A stretch of DNA of 5,316 bases from Planctomycetota bacterium (GTDB taxonomy: Bacteria > Planctomycetota > UBA1135): NCBI GenBank assembly GCA_029243845.1, contig JAQWRF010000021.1, positions 1-5,316 on the forward strand, given 5' to 3'. This document shows positions 1-5,316 of this stretch, piece after piece. The notes under the pieces were generated by a model. That model ran no database searches, was not told where the DNA came from, and saw only the letters and a program-made list of their open reading frames with translations. Position numbers and translations under genes: made by a program. Within the stretch, counting starts at the first letter, position 1; every line of letters begins with the position of its first letter.

Positions 1-299
1 GTTAGGCCCGTTGCCAAAATCAAAATACCTTGAAACAGCGAGGCTAGACTCTCAGCTTTGCCGTGGCCCCAAGGGTGGTCGGCATCTGCGGGGCGCTCGG
101 CTTCGAGAATTGCCCACAGCACCAATAACGAGGCACAAACATCAAATAAAGAATCCGCAGCCGAACCAAGTATTCCGGATGAATGCGTTGCCAGGAAAGT
201 GATACTCTTTATGACTACCAAGCCTAAAGCCACTTTCACCGTCGTCTTGGCGGTGAGCGAACGCAAGTTCTTTGGCAGTGGGTCGGGTGGCGTTGTCAT
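1..299 (-). CDS. Cation diffusion facilitator (FieF/YiiP-like), N-terminal part, runs off left edge
   Basis: Reading the reverse complement from the ATG at 299-297 gives 99 open codons to the window edge, so the 3' two thirds are missing. The protein begins MTTPPDPLPKNLRSL. TM1 spans about residues 20-38 and TM2 about 42-65. TM2 carries the site-A pair D49-S-L-F-D53. The following loop has D72, H75 and H79 in the FieF site-B arrangement (DxxHxxxH) within HPWGHGKAESLASL, a hallmark of the family. CDF proteins export Zn2+, Fe2+, Cd2+ or Mn2+ across the inner membrane in exchange for protons; the metal cannot be told from this fragment. The start is fixed, because an in-frame TAA (302-300) lies directly before the ATG. 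The nearest Shine-Dalgarno-like AGG (305-303) is only 3 bases away, so initiation may be weak. It is divergent from the gene starting at 323. Confidence 0.88.
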   Translation of the reverse strand, partial: MTTPPDPLPKNLRSLTAKTTVKVALGLVVIKSITFLATHSSGILGSAADSLFDVCASLLVLWAILEAERPADADHPWGHGKAESLASLFQGILILATGL

Positions 300-322
300 T
301 TACCTAAAGATAGACTTTCCTT
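300..322. other. 23-bp divergent gap between two start codons
   Basis: The minus-strand CDF starts at 299 and the plus-strand operon at 323. In-frame stop codons just upstream (302-300 on minus, 311-313 on plus) prevent either gene from starting further out. The gap is too short to hold two complete sigma70-type promoters, so at least one promoter must lie inside the opposite coding region. I see no convincing -35/-10 pair or operator within the gap. Confidence 0.7.
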
Positions 323-1882
323 GTGATTAGACCAACACACATTTTGCTGTTAGTTGCCGTTTTGGCGGCTGCGGTGATGTTTGTGCTTTTTTCAGGTCCT
401 GACATTACCCCAGCACCAGTTGTTGTGGAAGTCGAAGATGTGCAGCAACCAGAAATTCAAGGCGCCGAACTTGAAGAGGTTGTATTGCCGTTACCGGGTA
501 GTGGCCCGCTGCAGGTACACCTCGAATATTTGGGTGACGCTAATTACCAATCACCTACTTACGACGGCAACCTCAGCGGCAAAGTTTTAAATGTATATGG
601 GAAGCCACTACCTTTGGCACGTATCGAAGTAGTTGGCGGACCGCAAAACAAAATTTTTGCCATCAGCAATAACAAGGGCGAGTATCAATTGCGCGGACTG
701 CTGCCCGGGATGCACATCTTCCGCATTTACTCCGGCGCAAGTGCTGAAATAGTACGTATGCAATATGTTGCACGTAAAACGACTCGTGACTGGCACATTG
801 GGCAATCCATCTCGGCCACGTTCGAAATTCGCGATCATGAAAACAAAGTTCTCGAAAATGCGAAAGTGCGCAGCGATTTTGGTCTGCGTGAAGCGACATC
901 GAATGAAAAGGGTATTGCGGTGCTGCATGGCATCCCGAGCGGCGGGCGGGTGGTTATTGATGTGTTGGCCGAGGGGCATGTTGCGACACGTCACGAATTG
1001 AATCTCTATGCTGCCAACACCACCGATGTTATTAAGTTATCACCACTAGAAAAAGGTGGCCGTATCGCTGGTCGCGTAAAGTCATGGCCGGGTGGCGATT
1101 TGCCAACGATTACGATCGTGCCCCGCACCGCTGAAAGTCGTAGTGGCATGACCGTATGGGAAAAGTTTCAGGATGTCCCTGTGGACAACGAAGGTTATTT
1201 CTCCTTCGATGACTTGCCAACCAATCAGTTGCTGGATATTCGCGTTAATCATGCGCAAGGTATTTGTGACCCGCGTGGACGAGCGCTGACTGCTGGTAGA
1301 CAAAGTCCGACGCGTTGTGAGTTCATAGTGCGCTTGTCGCAGGCGAAAGTGAGTGGCCGTGTAATCAACGAAAATGGTACATCAATAGCAGGCGCCGAAG
1401 TCGAATTACTGGCTGACTCGCCCTTAAAAGTTTTAGCAGCTATGTATCCTTCAATAGGCAGCCAGAGGTTGTCGGCACGTTTGCCGATGCCGTCGCAGCT
1501 GAGAAGAACCACTCGCACCGATAAGCGTGGCGCGTTTAGCATTGCCTTGGGCGATCACATTCAAGGCACCGGCAGCCTGCTGCTCAATGTTGATATGAAA
1601 GGTATGGTCAGCACTCAGCGCGTAATAAAGAAAGTAGGAACCATGGTCGAGGTGACTCTGCGTAATCAGCGTGGCGGTGCATCGCTTACTTTGTCACGAC
1701 GACTTGACGGAGTCTTGCCGACGTGCGAGTGGCCGACAGTGCCGGCCGCGTCCGAAGCTGCTGGCGAGCGCGCTAGCGAATTGCTTGAAGGGTATTACCG
1801 GCTACACATTTCTCGTGGGGGCCAAACGATTTTCCGAGAAGACAAGTATTGGATATCGGGCGAGACTAAAATAGTATTATGA
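323..1882 (+). CDS. Membrane-anchored protein with carboxypeptidase-regulatory-like repeats
   Basis: This is a 519-residue protein. The GTG at 323 is chosen because it is the only start after the in-frame stop at 311-313, and it keeps one hydrophobic segment (about residues 6-24) as an uncleaved signal anchor or signal peptide. A start at the next ATG (377) would destroy that segment. An acidic Pro/Val-rich stretch (about 28-58) follows, then a series of beta modules. The first, from about residue 83 (NLSGKVLNVYGKPLPLARIEV, ending in NNKGEYQLRGLLPG), fits the CarboxypepD_reg fold closely. Related modules begin near 167, 247 and 344 (SGRVINENGTSIAGAEVEL). There are no catalytic motifs. Such domains usually act as extracytoplasmic structural or binding modules, so a periplasmic location is inferred. 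The specific role is unknown. It is the first gene of the overlapping operon and shares an ATGA with the ammonia-lyase. Confidence 0.85.
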   Translation: MIRPTHILLLVAVLAAAVMFVLFSGPDITPAPVVVEVEDVQQPEIQGAELEEVVLPLPGSGPLQVHLEYLGDANYQSPTYDGNLSGKVLNVYGKPLPLARIEVVGGPQNKIFAISNNKGEYQLRGLLPGMHIFRIYSGASAEIVRMQYVARKTTRDWHIGQSISATFEIRDHENKVLENAKVRSDFGLREATSNEKGIAVLHGIPSGGRVVIDVLAEGHVATRHELNLYAANTTDVIKLSPLEKGGRIAGRVKSWPGGDLPTITIVPRTAESRSGMTVWEKFQDVPVDNEGYFSFDDLPTNQLLDIRVNHAQGICDPRGRALTAGRQSPTRCEFIVRLSQAKVSGRVINENGTSIAGAEVELLADSPLKVLAAMYPSIGSQRLSARLPMPSQLRRTTRTDKRGAFSIALGDHIQGTGSLLLNVDMKGMVSTQRVIKKVGTMVEVTLRNQRGGASLTLSRRLDGVLPTCEWPTVPAASEAAGERASELLEGYYRLHISRGGQTIFREDKYWISGETKIVL

Positions 1883-3414
1883 TAACCATCAAACTCGGCG
1901 AAGATTTGTCGGCAGATGTTTTGCGGGCAGTGGCACGCGGAGCAGAAGCTAAATTAGCGCTGCCGTCCGCAACCTTAGGGCGAATCAAAAAAGCTCACGC
2001 TGCAGTAGAAGAAATCCTGAAAAGCACAAAGCCAGTTTATGGTGTGTCTACGGGGTTTGGCGCGTTGGCCAAAGAGCGCATTTCCCCAGAAGATAGCGGT
2101 ACGCTGCAAAGCAACTTATTGTTGTCGCACGCGGTTGGCGTTGGCAATGACATGTCGGCCAATGAAAAGCGGTTGGCTTTATTGCTGCGCATTCAGTCGA
2201 TGTGCCGTGGAGTTTCGGGCGTGCGTCCGCAATTGGTGCGCTGGTTAATAGCAATGTTTCATTCGGGTTGGTTGCCGCGCGTTCCCGAGCAAGGTTCGGT
2301 TGGCGCCTGCGGAGATCTGGCTCCGTTGGCACATATGGCTTTACCTGTTATTGGTGCCGGAGAAATGGTCAGCCCTAAAGGTAAAATTGTTTCTAGCAAA
2401 AAGGCGCTCAAGAAAATAGGTTTAGAGCCACTTGAGCTTGTCGCTAAAGAAGGATTGGCGCTAATCAATGGCGTACAAATTTCAAATGCGATTGGTCTAG
2501 CAGCATGGGGCGCAATGTGTGACTTGTCCGTGACAGCTGACATCGCCGGCGCATTATCATTAGAGGCGCTGATGGGCAGCCATTCTCCATTTGATGCGCG
2601 TGTCACAAAAGTCCGCCCGCATAAAGGGGCTGTTGCAACGTCAGCGAACATGCGCAAGTTGTTGGCTAAATCGCAAGTCAAAAAATCGCATGCTCAATGC
2701 GAGCGCGTTCAAGACCCGTATTCTTTCCGTTGTATTCCACAGGTGCACGGTGCAGCTAAAGATGCCCTCGCTCATCTTGGCGATGCTTTGATTCTAGAGG
2801 CAAATTCTGCCACCGATAACCCGTTGGTGTTCCCGAACGAGGGCGACTCTATTTCGGCGGGTAACTTTCATGGGCAACCGATTGCGATGCCACTCGATTA
2901 TGCTGCCAATGCCATTTGCGCATGGGGCAACATCTCTGAACGTCGCATGAGCACATTGATTCACCCTTCGATGTCAGGGTTACCGGCGTTTCTTACGCCA
3001 CACCCCGGCTTGAACTCTGGATTGATGATTACCCAGGTCGTGTCGGCGGCTTTAGTCAGTGAAAATAAAAATCACGCAAATCCCGCAAGCAGTGACACTA
3101 TCACTACTTCTGCTGACCAGGAAGATCATGTCTCAATGGCTAACTTTGCCGCGCGTAAGCTGCGCACGGCGGTGATTAATGCTCAACGCGTTATCGCCAT
3201 TGAATTGCACGCTGCCGCACAAGGTCGCGAATTTAATAGAACTTTAAGAGCCGGAGTCGGCGCACAAGCGGCCTATGAGTTCATTCGCAAGAATGTTCCG
3301 CCGCTTAAAAACGATCGTTATATGACTCCCGAGTTAGATCGTATTACTGCTTTAGTTGCAGATGGTTCAATCCGAATTGCTGTCGAACGCCAAGTGGGTA
3401 AGCTACGTGAGTAG
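1879..3414 (+). CDS. hutH: Histidine ammonia-lyase family enzyme (MIO type) with Ala-Cys-Gly triad
   Basis: This 511-residue protein is full length for HAL, which deaminates L-histidine to urocanate and ammonia in the cytoplasm. Family landmarks run in order: Y54 in YGVSTGFG; S83-H84 in LLLSHAVGVG, the histidine-type selectivity pair; the MIO region GSVGACGDLAPLAH; N197 in NGVQIS; Y281 and R284 in QDPYSFR; F330 in NFHGQP; and E415 in TSADQEDHVSM. Most of these match the known Pseudomonas putida HAL residues (Y53, H83, Y280, R283, F329, E414) with a constant +1 offset. The oddity is the cofactor triad: residues 143-145 are Ala-Cys-Gly (GCC TGC GGA, 2305-2313) where Ala-Ser-Gly is usual. Cys at this position in P. 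putida HAL (S143C) is known to yield active enzyme. The ATG is set by the ATGA overlap, and its own ribosome-binding site is weak. No hutU, hutI or hutG is in view, so a non-catabolic role or another substrate remains possible. Confidence 0.9.
   Translation: MITIKLGEDLSADVLRAVARGAEAKLALPSATLGRIKKAHAAVEEILKSTKPVYGVSTGFGALAKERISPEDSGTLQSNLLLSHAVGVGNDMSANEKRLALLLRIQSMCRGVSGVRPQLVRWLIAMFHSGWLPRVPEQGSVGACGDLAPLAHMALPVIGAGEMVSPKGKIVSSKKALKKIGLEPLELVAKEGLALINGVQISNAIGLAAWGAMCDLSVTADIAGALSLEALMGSHSPFDARVTKVRPHKGAVATSANMRKLLAKSQVKKSHAQCERVQDPYSFRCIPQVHGAAKDALAHLGDALILEANSATDNPLVFPNEGDSISAGNFHGQPIAMPLDYAANAICAWGNISERRMSTLIHPSMSGLPAFLTPHPGLNSGLMITQVVSAALVSENKNHANPASSDTITTSADQEDHVSMANFAARKLRTAVINAQRVIAIELHAAAQGREFNRTLRAGVGAQAAYEFIRKNVPPLKNDRYMTPELDRITALVADGSIRIAVERQVGKLRE
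2305..2313 (+). other. MIO cofactor-forming triad, Ala-Cys-Gly variant
   Basis: Codons GCC TGC GGA encode A143-C144-G145 of the ammonia-lyase, within an otherwise canonical context (GSVGACGDLAPLAH). In HAL/PAL/TAL enzymes the Ala-Ser-Gly tripeptide cyclises to 4-methylidene-imidazol-5-one. Here the central Ser is Cys. TGC differs from the serine codon AGC by one base, so a single substitution could explain it. Confidence 0.93.
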
Positions 3415-4312
3415 CAGCGGATCAAAGTTCGTTATTTGGGTGGCGCTCATTGGCAACAGCGTGATTTCAATTATGAAATTTGCAGCGGCATTCATATCTG
3501 GCTCGTCGGCGATGCTGTCGGAAGGTATTCACTCTTTGGTCGACACGGGTAATCAGGTATTATTGCTTTACGGCATTAAACGCGCCGCCAAGCCCGCCGA
3601 CGAAAATTTTCCTTTCGGCCACGGCAAAGAAATATACTTTTGGTCATTCGTGGTGGCGGTTTCAATTTTTGCGGTAGGTGCAGGCGTATCCATCTACGAG
3701 GGCATACACCATTTGCGTAACCCGCGTCCGCTCGAGTCCATGACGATGAACTATATCGTGCTTGGCCTGGCATTTGTTTTCGAAGCCTTCGTTTGGTTTT
3801 TTGCCGTCAAAGAATTCAAACGCGTAAAAGGTAACCATGGTTTTTTAGACGCTGTTAAACGCAGTAAAGACCCCTCACTGTTTGTGGTGCTATTCGAAGA
3901 TACTGCCGCCTTGCTTGGACTATTAGTTGCACTAGTCGGAATCTATCTAGGCGACGTACACGATATCTGGTGGGCTGATGGCGGCGCGTCAGTAGTGATC
4001 GGATTAATCTTGGCGGGCACTGCGGTATGGCTAGCATACGAAACCAAAGGTTTGCTCATTGGCGAGGCGGCGTCTCCCGCAGAAGTGCAGGGCATCCGCG
4101 ATTTGGCTAATGTGGTGGACGGCATCGAACACGTCAATGAGGTGCTTACTATGCATATGGGCCCTGATTATGTATTGGTTAACTTGAGCGTCGATTTTGA
4201 CAATGACATACTCGCAGGGCAGGTGGAAGAAACTATCGCCGCGCTAGATTCCGCTATCAAGCAACGCTATCCTGTGGTTAAGCGTGTTTTCGTGGAAATA
4301 GAATCTCGATGA
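3407..4312 (+). CDS. Cation diffusion facilitator transporter, ZnT9-like subfamily
   Basis: This is a 301-residue CDF transporter read from the GTG at 3407. That start is preferred over TTG 3356 or ATG 3362 because it gives VSSSGSKFVIW, the short N-terminus usual for this subfamily just before TM1, and only an 8-base overlap with the lyase; a GGG-containing stretch lies 8 bases upstream. Six membrane segments lie at roughly 8-30, 33-55, 76-97, 114-134, 160-181 and 190-211, followed by a cytoplasmic metal-binding-type domain to residue 301 (HVNEVLTMHMGPDYVLVNL; KRVFVEIE). Signature stretches are LSEGIHSLVDTGNQ in TM2 (H42, D46), FPFGHGKE (70-75), the RSKDP loop and LFEDTAALLG in TM5 (E164, D165). 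Compared with FieF, the first TM2 Asp is His, and the loop His equivalent to YiiP H71 is Phe68. Metal or proton-coupled export across the inner membrane is likely; the metal is unknown. It overlaps the next gene by ATGA. Confidence 0.88.
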   Translation: MSSSGSKFVIWVALIGNSVISIMKFAAAFISGSSAMLSEGIHSLVDTGNQVLLLYGIKRAAKPADENFPFGHGKEIYFWSFVVAVSIFAVGAGVSIYEGIHHLRNPRPLESMTMNYIVLGLAFVFEAFVWFFAVKEFKRVKGNHGFLDAVKRSKDPSLFVVLFEDTAALLGLLVALVGIYLGDVHDIWWADGGASVVIGLILAGTAVWLAYETKGLLIGEAASPAEVQGIRDLANVVDGIEHVNEVLTMHMGPDYVLVNLSVDFDNDILAGQVEETIAALDSAIKQRYPVVKRVFVEIESR

Positions 4313-4968
4313 ATAAATACTTGTTACAAGCAAAAGTTTTAAGCCCTGGTGGGTCTACCGCCGCGGTGCTTAAGCGTCGCCTAGAGCTGGTGACCGAAGC
4401 TGTTAGCCAGCGTTATTCCGATGTGTTGGCCTGCGACATAAACCTTCTCGATGGCGAAAACTTTCTTTGCGAATTAAATCTCGGTGGCGAAGACAGTCTC
4501 GCAAGAAGCGGGCGCCTCATCGAGATGATATGTGAGCTGACCTTGCGCTTGACTCCAGTGAAGTGCCGCTTTGCCTTTGGGCAAAACGAAAACGAGCTAT
4601 TGGCTGCTTTCGAAGAGGCACAACGTAATCGCTTGTTCTTCGCCGCGCATGGTTTCGACGAGTTGTCTAATAGAAGTTTGACCGGCGCCGTTTCGTCTAT
4701 TGGCGGATTGCTCTGGGATTGGACCGAACGTCAATCTCAATTTGTCCGCGCATTATTACGCGACGGAGTTGTTGCGGTAGATGCTAATAACGATCTCCAA
4801 TTTGTAAAAGAACGCAAACGGCGTGAGCTGTCTGCGTTCTTTAAGGTTAGCCCTTCGGTAATTACCGAGTGCTTGCAAGCTGCAAATGTTAAGCGTTTCC
4901 GTTATCAGGTTTTCACCGCAACTGTAATGCTCGACAAGTCTGTAGCTTGCGAAGTCGTTACTGCTTAA
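4309..4968 (+). CDS. SatD-like protein with probable C-terminal helix-turn-helix
   Basis: This is a 219-residue soluble protein with no signal peptide or membrane segment. The N-terminal half (about 1-91) has an alpha/beta pattern with LLDGENFLCEL (46-56) and LRLTPVKCRFAFG (79-91), which resembles the GDEFQ and VxxRFGIG stretches I remember from SatD-family proteins. A linker rich in Glu, Ala and Asn (FEEAQRNRLFFAAHGFDE) follows, then a helix around GLLWDWTERQSQFVRALL (133-150). Last comes a likely helix-turn-helix (about 167-197: KERKRRELSAFFKVSPSVIT and the helix after it), which matches the SatD layout of a helix before a winged HTH. No catalytic motif is visible. As the last operon gene, with an ATGA overlap on the transporter, it could be a regulator of the set. 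The gene and start are secure; the family assignment comes from recalled pattern only. Confidence 0.8.
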   Translation: MNKYLLQAKVLSPGGSTAAVLKRRLELVTEAVSQRYSDVLACDINLLDGENFLCELNLGGEDSLARSGRLIEMICELTLRLTPVKCRFAFGQNENELLAAFEEAQRNRLFFAAHGFDELSNRSLTGAVSSIGGLLWDWTERQSQFVRALLRDGVVAVDANNDLQFVKERKRRELSAFFKVSPSVITECLQAANVKRFRYQVFTATVMLDKSVACEVVTA

Positions 4969-5316
4969 GGAATATCTAAGCGGACGGTGTTACTGTCAGT
5001 AACAAGGCCCCCTGATAGAGATTGCAATTCCATGAATGCCGTTTTGCCGCTTGCTCCGCCTGGCACTACCTTGATGACAGCCATTGTGCCAGATGCAGTT
5101 GTTGTGCCAGTGTGAACGATACCGTTGAACGATGCGAAGAAAGGGCTTTGATCTGTAAGCGAGTACACAATTCGGTAAGGCGCAGATGCTGGAGCATCAT
5201 ATCCACTTAACCAGAAGCTTGAACCCGCTGCAGGATTATTGCTCGTAGTGGTTAGTGTAATAGTGTTGTTGCCACCACTGCCACCGCCGCCAGCAGCGTC
5301 AGCCGCTTCCATGCAG
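4965..5316 (-). CDS. C-terminal part of an exported, beta-rich protein, possibly a lipoprotein
   Basis: The frame is open to the right edge, so the 5' end is missing. The ATG at 5312-5310 is probably internal, because the codon before it (5315-5313) is TGC, Cys. Cys-Met-Glu-Ala-Ala followed by a flexible AAGGGGSGGNN linker looks like the mature N-terminus of a lipoprotein just after its lipobox, but the signal peptide is outside the window. The remaining ~100 residues are Thr/Ser/Gly-rich with alternating hydrophobics (NTITLTTTSNNPAAGSSFWL; YRIVYSLTDQSPFFASF; GTMAVIKVVPGG; TAFMELQSLSGGLV; SNTVRLDI), consistent with a beta-sandwich domain. I do not recognise a family. It converges on the operon, and its stop codon overlaps the last operon stop by sharing TTAA. 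Confidence 0.72.
   Translation of the reverse strand, partial: CMEAADAAGGGGSGGNNTITLTTTSNNPAAGSSFWLSGYDAPASAPYRIVYSLTDQSPFFASFNGIVHTGTTTASGTMAVIKVVPGGASGKTAFMELQSLSGGLVTDSNTVRLDIP
4988..5004. repeat. 17-bp dyad, 8-bp arms around one base
   Basis: The arms TGTTACTG and CAGTAACA are perfect reverse complements separated by a single T (4996). The dyad lies 20 bp beyond the convergent stop codons, inside the 3' coding end of the minus-strand gene, where it encodes Val-Thr-Asp-Ser-Asn-Thr. No T-run follows on either strand, so it is not a standard intrinsic terminator. It could be a protein-binding site or a small hairpin near the operon's 3' end (7-bp stem, 3-base loop), or simply coincidence within coding sequence. 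Confidence 0.5.

Noticed and set aside
290..322. Sigma70 promoter using TTGTCA at 293-298
   Set aside because: No acceptable -10 element sits at 16-18 bp spacing, and such a promoter would place the transcript start at or past the GTG start codon.
58..330. 90-codon plus-strand frame upstream of the operon
   Set aside because: It lies antisense to the clear CDF N-terminus on the minus strand and has no family-like features of its own.
608..994. 128-codon minus-strand frame
   Set aside because: It is antisense to the well-supported beta-domain protein and looks like a shadow frame.
2259..2681. 140-codon minus-strand frame inside the lyase
   Set aside because: It is the antisense shadow of highly conserved HAL sequence, including the MIO region.
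1879..3414. Tyrosine or phenylalanine ammonia-lyase of an aryl polyene pigment cluster
   Set aside because: The selectivity pair is Ser-His, as in histidine lyases, not His-Leu or Phe-Leu, and no ketosynthase, acyl carrier protein or other polyene gene is in the window.
4969..5020. Intrinsic terminator at the end of the operon
   Set aside because: The only nearby dyad (4988-5004) is AT-rich in its arms and is not followed by a T-run on either strand.

Overview
The window is compact, gene-dense DNA with almost no intergenic space, apparently from a Gram-negative bacterium. A pseudomonadotal (gammaproteobacterial-like) origin is my guess from gene style and moderate GC; no rRNA or other phylogenetic marker is present. 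It holds six protein genes, two of them cut by the window edges. I see no RNA genes, mobile elements or CRISPR.

Layout: (1) At the left edge, on the minus strand (299 to beyond 1), is the N-terminal third of a FieF/YiiP-type cation diffusion facilitator (CDF) transporter. (2) After a 23-bp divergent gap come four plus-strand genes, each overlapping the next by 4, 8 and 4 bases: a membrane-anchored protein with repeated carboxypeptidase-regulatory-like beta domains (323-1882), a histidine ammonia-lyase family enzyme (1879-3414), a second CDF transporter of a different, ZnT9-like type (about 3407-4312), and a small SatD-like protein with a probable C-terminal helix-turn-helix (4309-4968). The overlaps (ATGA, an 8-base overlap, ATGA) point to one translationally coupled operon. 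(3) At the right edge, on the minus strand, is the C-terminal part of a secreted or lipoprotein-like beta-rich protein with a Gly-rich linker. Its stop codon overlaps the operon's last stop codon within a shared TTAA.

The most notable points are these. The ammonia-lyase has Ala-Cys-Gly where the MIO cofactor normally forms from Ala-Ser-Gly, while its other recognisable HAL active-site residues are kept. It sits with no other hut gene in view, coupled to a metal-transporter-family gene and close to a second, divergent one. The two CDF proteins differ at their metal-site positions. A link between histidine turnover and divalent-metal handling is a reasonable hypothesis but is inferred only from gene order.
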